From: Gambelia wislizenii
Taxonomy: Eukaryota; Chordata; Lepidosauria; Squamata; Crotaphytidae
DNA: 64,000 nucleotides
NCBI GenBank assembly: GCA_030847615.1
Contig: JAUMIR010000001.1
Coordinates: 34,223,501 to 34,287,500 of the forward strand
Direction: 5' to 3'
Shown here: one piece after another, positions 11,715-21,725 of the stretch
How the letters are laid out: every line of letters begins with the position of its first letter
How positions within the stretch are numbered: position 1 is the stretch's first letter
Translations under genes and position numbers: made by a program
Notes under the pieces: generated by a model
The model's database searches: none
Told to the model about the DNA's origin: nothing
The model's input: the letters and a program-made list of their open reading frames with translations, nothing else

Positions 11715-12178
11715 ATTCCTGCCATGCAGGAATACACAATCAAAGCATTCCCAACAGATGGTGATCCAGCCTCTGTTTAAAAACCTCCAAAAAGGGAGAC
11801 TCCACCACACTACAAGACAGTGCATTCCACTCTGAACAGTTCTTACTGTCAGGAAGTTCTTCCTAACGTTTAGGTGGAATCTTTTTTCCTGAAGTTTGAA
11901 CCCATTGCTCCATGTCCTAGTCTCTGGAGCAGCAGAAAACAAGCCTGTTCCATCCTCAGTATGACATCCCTTCAAATATTTAAACATGGCTATCATGTCC
12001 ACTCTCAACCTTCTCTTCTCCAGACTAAACATGCCCAGCTCCCTAATCTGCTCCTCATAGGGTATGGCTTCCAGTCCATCCACCATCCTGATCACCCTCC
12101 TCTGGACATGTTCCAGCTTCTCAATATCCTTCCTGAATTGTGGTGCCCAGAACTGGACACAGTATTCCAGATAGGGTT
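11715..12178 (-). mobile_element. CR1 LINE, truncated at both ends
   Basis: On the minus strand it encodes frame-broken pieces of the CR1 ORF2 C-terminus ([55 protein letters not shown]). The extreme 3' terminus (ATTCTATGA tail) is missing; the plus-strand copy starts in the CATTCCTGCCATGCAGGAAT box. Older than the copy at 8957, judging by frame breaks. Confidence 0.85.
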
Positions 12179-12528
12179 GCTTGGGGCAGACTTTAACCTC
12201 ACCTTCTTTTTACAACCTGGTAGACTACCACTCCCGCTTCAGAGATCTTAAACAGGATCCCTAGGATGGGGGCAAATTATTGGTTCCCCAACCAAATCTG
12301 GAAATCTTCCAATATGAACCTGCCCAAGCTCCTAGATCTTCAGAGGAGGCACTGCTCTTGATCTCTCTGCCTTCACGGGCATATTTGGCTGAAACACAGG
12401 AGAAGCTGTTCCCAGACTCTGGTGCTCCTTTTCTAAGGAAGCTGGGCTGGCTCCCTCCTTGCTGTCATTTCAAGACATTTCTGTTCCATCAGGCTTTATG
12501 GACTGTTTTGTATTAAAGAAGACTTAGT

Positions 12529-12757
12529 TTTAGGCTGCTGACACAGTGCAGAAATAATGCAGTTTGACACTGCTTTAACCATCATGGCTCCATCCTATGG
12601 AATCCTGGGATTTGTAATTTTTTGTGGCACCACAGCTCTCTGACAGAGAAAGCTAATATCTCACAAAACTACACATCCCAGAATTCCATAGAATTGAGCC
12701 ATGGCAGTTAAAGTGGTGTCAAACTGCATTAATTCTGCAGTGTGGCAGCAGCTTTAG
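12529..12757. mobile_element. Palindromic MITE (GCTGCTGCCACAC family) inside the LINE
   Basis: The element is 12534-12752, flanked by TTTAG at 12529-12533 and 12753-12757. Ends are GCTGCTGACACAGTGCAG and, complemented, GCTGCTGCCACACTGCAG. Inside, both halves carry inverted copies of GCAGTTTGACACTGCTTTAA, CCATGGCTC and the TATGGAATCCTGGGATTTGT box. No transposase. Related copies lie at 28376, 29839, 31046, 33700, 33937, 39627 and 56205. Confidence 0.75.
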
Positions 12758-12950
12758 TGTGCTGTACTACAGTACTTTTATTCTGTGCTTTCAAAATAAT
12801 GTTTTTATTTTATCGACAGTTTAATGCTATTTTATGCTTAATCTTTTGTATGGTTTTAGCTATGTATGCTTTTTACTTCTGTTTCTTTTTATCCTGTAGT
12901 GTAAGGCATCTTGAGTCCCAGTCTCAGGGAAAATGTCAAATATAAATAAA

Positions 12951-12980
12951 GTGATTGATTGGTTGGTTGGTTGGTTGGTT
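12951..12980. repeat. (TTGG)n LINE tail microsatellite
   Basis: GATTGATT followed by about five TTGG units directly after the LINE's ATAAATAAAG end. It marks the 3' end of the insertion. Confidence 0.85.
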
Positions 12981-14284
12981 TGATCATTCACTCCTGAGTA
13001 AGACTGTTAGGATAGGGGATGATTTTTAAGCTCCCATCCATCACTACATGTTGGTGTGTCTCCCCCCACCCATCCCAGTTCACTATGATTTTTGCACAAG
13101 AGTGTGCAAATATGCATCCACATGCATATGTACATTTGTGTGTGGCTCCACCTGGTATCACATGGAAGCTTGAGAGTCAGACAGATTGCCCATCCCCTTC
13201 TAGGGCAGGCATGATTTTTGACTTGTCTAGTGCAGGCAGTATATATTTCCACTAGGGGGGAAGAGGGGTCTTAGGAAAAACAGGAAACTCCTGTTTTCTG
13301 ACTGCCTCTTTGAGGGAAATGTGTGGACTGACCTCATTACAATGCTGAATCTAGCTAGAAGATTTCTCAACAGTTTTGCCCTTGACCTTACTCTTAGTAC
13401 ATTCAAAGAATCTTTAAGCAACTTGGAGGAGGCTTTTTTCCACTGGAGATCAGTTGGCACTTGCTGTGCTATAGCAATTCTCTCAGATACCAGCATTTCC
13501 TGTAGATCCCCCCTCCCCCATGACCTCCTGGTTAAGAATGTTATGTTGGGAGTTTCCTGAAATTACTACCTTCTCCACAGTATTAGCAGCCACATATGCA
13601 GAGACATAGCTATGCCTGGTCCCGGGGCCCCAATTTATTCCTACATGTAGAATACAGATATACATTATTATAATGCATGAGCAAATTTAGTGCAGATTGA
13701 TGTCCTATTGCTCAGGACCTCAATTCTTATAAATTCCCATCAGTAGAATTATAGTCTATACGAAGATAAAAAATGTGAATTGATGTGTACGCATACAAAT
13801 TTGAAGCAGGGTCAGCTTGTCCTAATGGTGTTTGGCAAAATTGCAGGCATGCGAGGCTACCCGTTTTTGCTGTCCCAATGGGCATGCCTGTGAGTCAAGA
13901 TGGAGGCCACAACTCACATTTTTATTTTTGCCAGTCACCACTGGTATTTTTTTAAAAGGCATATCGAAGGTGCAAATGTGCGATAGTGCACTGTTCCGCC
14001 TAAATAATTTTTTAAAAGAAAAGAAAAAGGCTGTTTTGTCGCATAATTGCTCTCTTGCTAAAGCAAAAATCCAAGATGGAGGTTCTGGGACGCTTCCTTT
14101 CTAAGCAAGCTCCACCCCCTGCTCCCATCCAGCCAATCAGCTTTCTACTTCCACTTTTCTGGGGTATGCGAATAAATGTGATTGCCTGTCCTAATGATTG
14201 CTAATGCGCATTCTCCACTGAACTTTTAAAAAAACATCAGGGAAAGCCCTGAGTGACTCGTTAGCACACTGGAAACTCTGTACA
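12981..14284. other. Non-coding stretch, nothing recognised
   Basis: No assignable repeat or exon. 13830-14200 mixes CpG-containing and T-rich sequence and could be an old DNA transposon, but I found no inverted termini. Confidence 0.35.
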
Positions 14285-14753
14285 TGTTAAGAGATCCAGG
14301 CAGCAAAAAGTTGTAGCAGAGTGCCCATCATCCAAGTGAAGGAAACAAAGTACACAGACACAATCATAGTGTCTAATTCTACTATCTTTACTGGAACATA
14401 TTTAAAAATATATACAGAGCTACAGAGAATCCTCTCTGTGAGTTACAACAGGAACAAAACAGTTCTGGTACTGTATAGCCCTTGATCAGCATACAGACTG
14501 ACTACAGAGTCACAAAGCATACTCAGTAACATCCTGCTTACAGAGACATACACAGTTCCCATAGAGATTACATTTTCAAGACAGATATGGCCTCTGTCTC
14601 AAGGCTGTGCTCTCAGGCCTCTAAACCATAAACACAGGCCAGCTGCAGCTTGCTTACACTGGTACGCCCCCTGTAGGCACATATGTTGAACTTCATGCTC
14701 TTTTGCTCTTTACAACATAAATTTACTGGATTACCTGTCCCATAATCCTGACA
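14285..14753 (-). repeat. Putative solo LTR, third family
   Basis: Plus-strand ends are TGTTAAGAG and CCTGACA, compatible with TG..CA LTR termini. A second copy with the same internal order (GGCAGCAAAA, TGTAGCAGAGT, then A/T-rich and CAAACTG-type boxes) lies at 43096-43505. I could not find matching target duplications for either, and homology seems to extend about 20 bp further left (GCACACT), so boundaries are uncertain. It could be another repeat type. Confidence 0.45.
14658..14672 (-). promoter_or_regulatory. Weak CTCF-like motif inside the putative LTR
   Basis: The minus strand reads CCTACAGGGGGCGTA, sharing the AG-GG-GGC core of the CTCF motif but differing at several flanking positions. 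Low confidence; may be chance. Confidence 0.2.
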
Positions 14754-14836
14754 CTGAGGGCTGTTCCTGGAGGCTTGTCGTGGATTTGCTCCCCTCCTTC
14801 TGAATATAGTGGATCCCATTAAGACAGGTAAGATTC

Positions 14837-15175
14837 TAAGGACTTTTTCAGACAGAAGAAAAAGTAACGGAAGCAGCATCGCCAGGTTGCGACGCTGCAG
14901 CGCAAGAGGGCGTCAGTTTCGAATGACGCTCTTCCCAGCGGTACTGTTGCAGTACCACTGGGACATTTGAGCGTGATATTTTTCCTTCCCAGCATCATAT
15001 TTTACTCGCGATCGCTAATGCTGGGAAGGAAAAATATCGCGCTCAAATGTCCCAGCGGTACTGCAACAGTACTGCTGGGAAGAGCGTCATTCGAAACTGA
15101 CGCCCTCTTGCGCTGCAGCGTCGCAACCTGGCGACGCTGCTTCCGTTACTTTTCGTCTGTCCGAAAAAGTCCTAA
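14837..15175. mobile_element. 333-bp foldback element, PIF/Harbinger-like
   Basis: The element is 14840-15172, flanked by TAA on both sides (14837-14839, 15173-15175). Nearly the whole sequence is one palindrome: the left half and the complement of the right half match over about 160 bp with only a few differences, several of them at CpG sites. Termini are GGACTTTTTCAGACAG and, complemented, GGACTTTTTCGGACAG. The arms contain smaller nested palindromes (CGACGCTGCAGCG). There is no coding sequence. It shares termini with 5121-5675. Arm similarity implies recent insertion or hairpin-mediated repair. Confidence 0.75.
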
Positions 15176-15221
15176 GTTAATTCTAAGAGGATTATTTTCA
15201 CTGTTTAGACAGGCCCATAGT

Positions 15222-15480
15222 GTAACAGAATCTTAGAGCTGGAAGGGATCACAAGGACCATCTAGTCCAACACCCTACTATGCAGGAATACACAACTAAA
15301 GCACTCTTGAAAGATGCCCACCCAAACTCTGTTTAAAGATCTGCAAAGATGGAAAGTCCACCACCCTCAAAGACAATCTATTCCAATGTCTAACAGCTCG
15401 TACGTTTTTTTAAAGCTCTTTCTAATGTTTAGGTGGAATCTCTTTTCTTGTATTTTGAATCCCTTAGTTCATACAAATGA
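15222..15480 (-). repeat. CR1 LINE 3' fragment, old
   Basis: Begins AACAGAATCTTAGAGCTGGA and continues with degenerate complements of CR1 3' boxes (CATCTAGTCCAACACCCTAC, CTCTGTTTAAAGATCTGCAA, TTTAGGTGGAATCTCTTTTC). More diverged than most CR1 copies here. The left boundary lies about 50 bp from the foldback element. Confidence 0.75.
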
Positions 15481-16025
15481 GTACCCTTGCTCATGTTCTA
15501 GAATGGTTTCCCTCCTCTTTGAAACATTGGGGGACATTCCATATGTGGACCTTGCAATTCTGCACTGCTTTATTTTTATTAGCCTCTTTTATACATCAGA
15601 CAGAAAGATATCAGGCTGGCTGCACTAAAGTACTTGGACTTTGACTCAGTTGAACATGGTTTATGTGACTGTGAGAAAAGAAGTACTTATTAGGTTGTCC
15701 TTGGGTTTCCAATCAGTTTGCCTTAAAGTTCTTTCCATTGTGGGATGGTCCTAACTGTCTCTTGTAATTCAAAATGAACATTGATGTTGTCTGTCTCTTG
15801 GTCTCAAAGTCCTGAATCTTGTCAAGTCAATTTGCCTTTTTCATTGTGCCTGCCATGCCTTCATGCATCTCTTCGACAGGTCACTCTGTCTACCATGACT
15901 TGTCTTGTACATTTCTTTTACCACCTGCTTGATGGCATCTCTTCCAGTGTGTTCCTTCCAGACTTCATTGAAGAGCAACACCACTAGTGTCACCAACAGA
16001 GCTTACAAACTTTTTTTGCTACAGG
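15481..16025. other. Non-coding stretch, nothing recognised
   Basis: No gene or assignable repeat. Adjacent simple-sequence DNA begins at 16026. Confidence 0.35.
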
Positions 16026-16099
16026 TTTTGTTTTTGTTTCTGTTTTTGTTTTGTTTTTTGTTTTTTGCTGGCTGGCCGGCTGGCTGGCCGGCTGGCCAG
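16026..16099. repeat. T-rich tract with a CTGGCCGG minisatellite
   Basis: A (TTTTTG)n-like tract at 16026-16066 joins directly to about three units of a GGCTGGCC/CTGGCCGG minisatellite ending at about 16099. It lies within chance open frames on both strands. Confidence 0.7.
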
Positions 16100-16314
16100 G
16101 GGCTCCTGGGAGGTATCATCCAAAAATAACTTTCTCAAGCTCCCCAAGTTTTCATTGAACAGCATAAATGCAGCAGTATGGATTCCAATATCAGATGGGC
16201 TGCTCTTGACAAGTCCATGCCTGCTTCTACCCAAAGTTGATCAAATCTCACCTTAATGTATTAGCTCAAGCCTTTGTGGTAAGTTAGTACTATGTGGAAC
16301 TCTCTAATGAAAAG

Positions 16315-16646
16315 TACAGGTTGAATCTCCTTTATCAGGAATGCCAAAATCCAAAATATTCCAAAATCCAGAATTGTCCACATGAGTGGCTGAGATGTGA
16401 TAGCTTTGCTTTCTGATGGTTCAATGTACACAAACTTTGTTTCATGCACAAAATTATTTAAAATATTGTATATAAAATTACCTTTAGGCTACATGTATAA
16501 GGTGTATATGAATTTTGTGATTAGACTTTGGTCCTATCTCCAAGATACCTCATTATGTACATGCAAATATTCCAAAATCTAAAATATTCCAATATCCCAA
16601 ATATCTCTGGTCCTGAGAATTTTTGATAAGGGACACTCAGCCTGTA
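16315..16646. mobile_element. Tigger/pogo-like MITE with TA duplication
   Basis: The element is 16317-16644. The left end CAGGTTGAATCTCCTTTATC pairs with the right end GATAAGGGACACTCAGCCTG, and TA flanks both sides. The interior has repeated ATTCCAAAATCC boxes and AATTTTGTG, matching the MER44-like Tigger MITEs known in mammals as I remember them. At 16653-16733 the right-end segment (CCAAATGCCTCTGGTTCCAA to ATAAGCAAGACTCAACTTG) is repeated, a partial second copy. Confidence 0.65.
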
Positions 16647-16944
16647 TATGCAAGTATTCCAAAACTTGAAATATTCCAAAATCCCAAATGCCTCTGGTTC
16701 CAAGCATTTCAGATAAGCAAGACTCAACTTGCACACATTAGCCATACATATCATCTTGGGATGTACACCTTCTCACAGAGTGGCAGATCCAAGAGGACAG
16801 GTGTAGTCACATCAGATTGAATTTATACTGACAATGATGTACTATGCTCTCATCAGTGTAGAGTATAGACTGGGCCACTACATTGGTGAATATTTTATGA
16901 TGGGACTACAACACTAACAATAAATTTTAGCTTAATATTGCTGA

Positions 16945-17205
16945 TCAAGGGGTTGTGCGCTGCCATGCAAGTAGTTTTCTATGATGCTGTGCATTTCTCT
17001 GAATTTCTTCAGCTGACACCATTTTGTATTCAATTGGAATAGCAGTGGATTCAGACGCTTCTGGATTCAACGCACTCTCGGAAAAGTCATAGCTTAATTG
17101 TGTCAGGTGTCAGCTTTCATTGCTATTGTCTGCTGTTGCTTTCCCCATAACAAGGTCCTGAAAAGCAATTGTGGCATCTATGTATCCATTCTTGGGTTTT
17201 TAGCT
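16945..17205 (-). pseudogene. Unidentified coding-like remnant
   Basis: On the minus strand an open frame runs for about 85 codons to a stop at 16945-16947, with one in-frame stop at 17110-17112. Visible segments are YIDATIAFQDLVMGKATADN before the inner stop and SYDFSESALNPEASESTAIP, MVSAEEIQRNAQHHRKLLAW after it. Composition looks protein-like (many acidic and polar residues). I do not recognise the family. It may be a decayed transposase C-terminus, given the neighbouring Tigger-like copies, or chance. No splice sites are proposed. Confidence 0.25.
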
Positions 17206-17212
17206 TGTAGGG

Positions 17213-18262
17213 TTCATTTTGGTTTTGTGTTATTCAAAAGTTAGCATTAGGAATGGGTAAGAATTTCATTTAATTTATTTTCCTGCTGGGAACTTACCAA
17301 GTATTTAAAAATCTCTTCATAAATGAATTTGAGATTTTAAAATTCTGAACTGAAGAGAAAGCAAAATTTACTCACCCACTCAGGCAGTCTTTGAATACTT
17401 AAATGTTAAAAATCCAAGTTTGAATCCCTGCATATTCAATGTTATTTTAGGTAATAAATTAGGGTTATTGCTACTTTTTTCTTATGGAATTCTCCTCTTT
17501 AAGAACAGACAGAGTCCCACTTTGGGAACAGTTGTGCCTACTGAACTTAGCAGGTGCATGTTGTCCCTTTCTAATAATAATGTACCAAAATCTTTAAATG
17601 TCTTTATGAATTCAATGAAACACATTTTAGTGACTTTTTAAATAGTGAGATATGAGCTTCACCTCAAAAGGGGGGCATTTTGACATGACTTAGAAATCCT
17701 TCCACCTACAAGCAAACAATGTGTTCTGTCTCTTTTTCTCTTCTTTCTTCTTCTCTGAAGTCTGCTTCCTCCACCTTACTGAACATTCACCATTTCCATA
17801 TGTTTATTCTCCTCCCGCACCCTTACTAGGTAGTGAGGGAGTTTTCTTTCTTCTTCCCTCTCCCCTTCTCTGTTCAACCATTTCAAGGTCCCTACAGAAG
17901 AAATGAAAAATAGAGCTTCCTACAGGCCCTGTGGAGCAATAAATATCACCAGCCAATTATCAGCTTCTTCTTTGGTTGTTAGAAAGTCTGCTCCCTAGTG
18001 GCTATTGATGGTACTGCACATCACAGATAGTTTTTAATTAACTAAAATTAAGCATTTCTTAAACACACACACACAATATCTCTGAAGTCTATTTAATATG
18101 CACACCAAGTTTCAAGTATCTAGATTTCATGGTCATGGAGCTATGGCAGAAACAAACAGACATGCACACCCCTAGTTAAAATATCCCATAACATCATTAC
18201 AACTTTATAGTAACATTAAAAATGCCAGGGGTACCAAGTGAACCTAGATCTGGTTTGAGAGC
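17213..18262. other. Non-coding stretch, nothing recognised
   Basis: A/T-rich DNA without assignable repeat. (CA)n-like ACACACACAC near 18064-18074 is short. No exon proposed. Confidence 0.4.
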
Positions 18263-18265
18263 TTT

Positions 18266-18506
18266 ATTGTTGTTGTTGTGTGCCTTCAATTCATTTCCAA
18301 CCTAAGGTGACCCTAAACCGAACCTATTGCAGGGTTTTCTTAAAAAGGTTTGTTCAGAGGGGGTTTGCCTTTGCCTTCCTCTGAGGCTGAGAGAGTGTGA
18401 CTTACACAAAGTCACCCAGTGGATTTACACAGTGGAGTGGGGATTTGAACCCTGATCTCCAGAACCATATTCCAGTGCTTAAACCACAACACCACACTGA
18501 CTCCAG
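18266..18506 (-). repeat. Sauria-type SINE, full length
   Basis: From (TTGTTG)n tail through CCTTCCTCTGAGGCTGAGAG and GTCACCCAGTGG to the complement of the tRNA-like head: GGATTTGAACCC (B box side) and AAACCACAACACCACACTG (A box side). The internal polymerase III promoter boxes are recognisable but mutated. Confidence 0.9.
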
Positions 18507-18654
18507 GTTTGGAAGCTACCTCTTGACAATGATGTAAGCCAGCTTTCCACAATCCACTGCCTTCCACTGGTCCTGCTGGCCAGTAAGAACTGGAGAAGTG
18601 CTTTAAGCCAATAGGTATCAAGGCCGAGAATCTACCGCTAAAATGTGTTTCTGC

Positions 18655-18669
18655 ACTGCCCCCTTCTGG
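18655..18669 (-). promoter_or_regulatory. CTCF-like motif (one mismatch)
   Basis: The minus strand reads CCAGAAGGGGGCAGT, matching the CTCF core CCASYAGRKGGCRSY except for A at the fifth position. It lies between a SINE and a Tigger-like element in DNA I cannot assign, so it may be repeat-derived. Confidence 0.35.
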
Positions 18670-18684
18670 ATGTAGTAATCTATT

Positions 18685-19222
18685 CAGATTAAGTGTCCTC
18701 TTACCCAAAATGCTTGGGACCGGAAATGTTCCATATTTTGGAATTTTTTTTTTCCAGATTTTGGAATAATTTGACCCCCATATCTGCAGGTGATTCATTC
18801 CAAGACATACACCAGTAGATACCTGAAACCATGGATAATAGGGAACCCTATTATTTTCAATTAGATGAACACATGGAGTTGACCATAGAGTAACACTGGA
18901 GGACCTAGAAATGCCTAGAGAGAACATATTTTTTTTCAGACGTGGGTAAGTTAAACTGTGGCTACCGAGTCCATGGATGTGGGGGTCAACCTGTACTTGC
19001 ATATACATAATGAGATATCTTGGAGATGGGACCCAAGTCTAAACATGAAATGCATTTATGTTCATATACACCATATAGGCATAACCTGAAGGTAATTTTA
19101 TACACAATATTTTTAATAATTTTGTGTGTGAAATAAAATTTGTGTACATTAAAAGTATCACTATTTCAGCCACACATGTGGACAATTTTGGAGGATTCTG
19201 GATAAGAGATACTCAGCCTGTA
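18685..19222. mobile_element. Tigger-like element containing a second Tigger-like element
   Basis: The outer element is 18685-19220, with ends CAGATTAAGTGTCCTCTTAC and GATAAGAGATACTCAGCCTG and TA on the right (19221-19222; the left TA is mutated). Conserved interior boxes include AATGCTTGGGACCGGAA and ATATACATAATGAGATATCT. The outer sequence is interrupted after TTTTGGAATA and resumes at TTGCATATAC once the insert is removed. Confidence 0.7.
18767..18995. mobile_element. Nested TA-flanked MITE
   Basis: The insert is 18769-18993 with TA on both sides (18767-18768, 18994-18995). Its ends are degraded (ATTTGACCCCCATATCTGCA on the left, CATGGATGTGGGGGTCAACC on the right) but remain inversely complementary. 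It contains AAACCATGGATAATAGGGAA and GGAGGACCTAGAAATGCCTA boxes also found at 44865-45133, so those two copies are the same family. Younger than its host element by position. Confidence 0.7.
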
Positions 19223-20199
19223 GTATGAAGCATAATATTTTCCTTTTCAAATACAGACCAGTCCACAGCTGTCCAATAATGCTTATCAAGACCTAGGTCA
19301 AATTGTTCCAGAAAGGAGTCATCCAAAACCAACATAACACCAGGGAAGATAATTTCCCTTTTTGCTCATTCAGATGACAGCTGTTTTAATATTTTAGACT
19401 TTTTTTTAAAAAGACAATAAAAATTGAAGGAAAAATATCTTCCCCAGGTCCCTCTTGGAGTCAATGAAGACAGCTGCATAAAATACCAAGAAATCAGGTA
19501 TCACTTGTGAGAAAGGAGCTAGGGATGCAGGATTCCATTACACGAGATGCATTTGTACCATTTTAGTTTGCACAGATGGAAATATAGTTCAATGTTTCAA
19601 CATCATTTGACTTTCACATGTTAAAATATTGATAAGTGCTGCACAGGATAATGCCCCTATGGTTTGAAGTAGTAACTGGAGCATGATGTTTACTGAAGTG
19701 AGATACAGCAAAAACCTTTAACGAGCATTTAAAAACATGGGGAATAATTCTCAGCACTAGCCTAACCTTGGCCGTGGTCTGAAATTTTATTTTATTTATA
19801 TTTTCCCTGGTGATCCTTAGCTAAGCTTTATTTTAAAAATTTGGGGAGACCATGAAAATGGAAATGGTGCGAGCTATTAACCTGGGGATATGAGAAACCT
19901 GGGTGTAGCTGAATGGTGAAGGGAGGTGAGAGTATGCATAAAAACTGAAAATACTGCAGCAAAAATAATGTTGAATATCCAAGCTCAGTTATAGGGGAAG
20001 CAGCAAGATAAGCATGAATAGGCCATATAAAAACCTCCATGCTAAATATTTATGAGTTTCTTATGCTGAGACAGGAGCATTTGGAAACCTAAAGAAAACA
20101 AGAATGAATGCTTCATCATCCAGGTTGTTCAAAGCAATCTGTTTTGCATGGTGCCCATGTTCCATTGCTGTGATAAATAACACTTTGCATGCTATTTGG
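19223..20199. other. Non-coding stretch, nothing recognised
   Basis: No recognised repeat or exon. Contains a CAGATGACAGCTGTT E-box-like motif at about 19372, of unknown meaning. Confidence 0.35.
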
Positions 20200-20540
20200 A
20201 TTCTATAGGAATAGATGATTACCAGCCAGGAGGCCCAAAAAGGTAGAATAATCTTTGATTTGCATTTTTTTCAAAGGGGCAGGTCTATCTGAAACATTTT
20301 TCATAAATAAATATAAGAATATGAGAAATTCGTCTCTCTGGACGCATCCAGATTGCGATAGATGCAATTTGATCCGGCCTGAAAGTGCTCTTTTTTTAAT
20401 CATTCCCTTGATGTGTTGTTCTTCTGCCAAGCTGCATACAGGCTCTGAGGTATCAAGCAAAGGACAGGGGAGGGGATTGGAATACCTGAAATTAGGCAGG
20501 CAAAGGCTTTGGAAACACTGATAAACTTCAGAAAACAAAA
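20200..20540. other. Candidate conserved non-coding sequence
   Basis: A stretch free of recognisable repeats with scattered unmutated CpGs in A/T-rich context (GGACGCATCCAGATTGCGAT, TTGATCCGGCC) and homeodomain-style TAAT/ATTTGCAT motifs. That texture is common in conserved enhancers. No coding potential is apparent. This is inference from composition only. Confidence 0.3.
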
Positions 20541-20943
20541 CGGGAAGTGTTGGGGACATTGAGGTTCACTGAAAGAATCCTGCATGCATCTCATTTCCAT
20601 CTTGCTGGGCTTACATCAAGCTTTCTCAACCCAGTGATCTCCAGAAGTATTGGACTACAACACCCATAATGCCTAGCTTGCATGACCCCACCCATGTTGG
20701 CTTGAGGGGATTTGGGATGTTTTATTTGAGTACATCTGGCAGCATCAGGTCGTGGGAGCCTGGCTTACAGTCCCCAAGAGACAAAAAAGAGAAAGAAAAA
20801 AAAACATAATGAAAGCCATTTTTCACAATTGCTAGGTAGAAATTTTGTACATGCACTAGATTATTGGACCCACATATGTGCCCATCACACATTTAACATG
20901 CAGCATGTGGCATATGTACATAGGTTCAGATACGTAGGCCAGA
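20541..20943. other. Non-coding stretch with one half palindromic repeat
   Basis: Around 20636-20680 the motif TATTGGACTACAACACCCAT is one half of the short palindromic repeat described next. An A-rich run lies near 20790-20805. No gene seen. Confidence 0.4.
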
Positions 20944-21064
20944 GGTGGAAATCATATGACCCTCCAGATGTTGTCAGACTGCAGTTCCCAACAGTCTTAG
21001 CCAACATATCTAATATTGAGGGATGCTGGGAGCTGCAATCCAACAACATTTGGAGAGCCAGATG
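20944..21064. repeat. Short palindromic repeat (CCTCCAGATGTTGT family)
   Basis: The left half carries CCCTCCAGATGTTGTCAGAC and GCAGTTCCCAACAG. The right half carries the inverse (GATGCTGGGAGCTGCAATCC, AACAACATTTGGAGAG). About 120 bp, no coding sequence, no clear duplication. Further copies or halves lie at 3168, 21583, 22500, 42060, 52140 and 59925. Probably a MITE. Confidence 0.65.
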
Positions 21065-21582
21065 ACTCTTAGCTCTGACATAGCTTTAATTCCAATTAAT
21101 AGTCCTAACTAGAAAAGACCTATTGAATCAATTGCTGCATGGTAACTCAACACTCATGTAAATGCTATTGATTCAATACTTCTACTCTCACTAGGACAAA
21201 CAATTGGATTGAGGACTTCATCTCCTCTGTTTCTCCACCCTGCTTGGTGGTTTGAGTAGGGGAAACAGTAGAGGGGGGGAAATGATGTGTGCAGAGACAT
21301 ATACATAGTTAGCTACCCATGGAACACAAGGTCAACACAAACCCAGCACCTTACACCTGCATGTATAGAATTTCTACATATGGCTCACCCCCACATGAGC
21401 CAGGGCCAGGTTCTGGTGATGAACAGACGATTAGTTGTCAAAAGAGGAGCACTGATGATGTGGTAGTGAGACCCCAGGCCAGACTTTGTTCAAGAACAGT
21501 GACTTACAATCCTATGCAAGTCTCCTGAGATGTAAGCCTTACTGGATGCAGTGAGAATTCATCCTGGCTAAGTGTATAAAAC
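21065..21582. other. Non-coding stretch, nothing recognised
   Basis: No assignable feature between two palindromic repeat copies. Confidence 0.4.
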
Positions 21583-21725
21583 AGAGATGGGCAACATATG
21601 GCCCTCCAGTGGTTGTTGCACTGCAGCTCCCATCAGACCTTGGCACTGGCTATCTTGAAACAGCTGGTGGGAGTTATAATCAAACAACATCTGAAGGATC
21701 CCATATTCCCTGGTGTACAGTGGTG
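21583..21725. repeat. Short palindromic repeat, second copy
   Basis: Left half GGCCCTCCAGTGGTTGTTGC and CAGCTCCCATCAG; right half GGTGGGAGTTATAATC and AACAACATCTGAAGG. Same arrangement as 20944-21064, with different spacer. Confidence 0.6.

Larger units (their letters stand above)
12380..12980 (+). mobile_element. Probable L2-type LINE 3' UTR, split by a MITE
   Basis: The left part (about 12380-12533) contains GAAGCTGGGCTGGCTCCCTC and the CAAGACATTTCTGTTCCATC box. The right part (12753-12980) contains GCATCTTGAGTCCCAGTCTC, TATAAATAAA and a (TTGG)n tail. The two halves join once the MITE at 12534-12752 is removed. The order is the plus-strand counterpart of 4450-5050. No coding sequence is present. 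Confidence 0.6.

Noticed and set aside
18412..19008. Minus-strand open frame of 198 codons, one of the longest in the window
   Set aside because: It crosses a SINE, unassigned DNA and two nested Tigger-like elements, so it is a chance fusion of repeats and not a protein gene.
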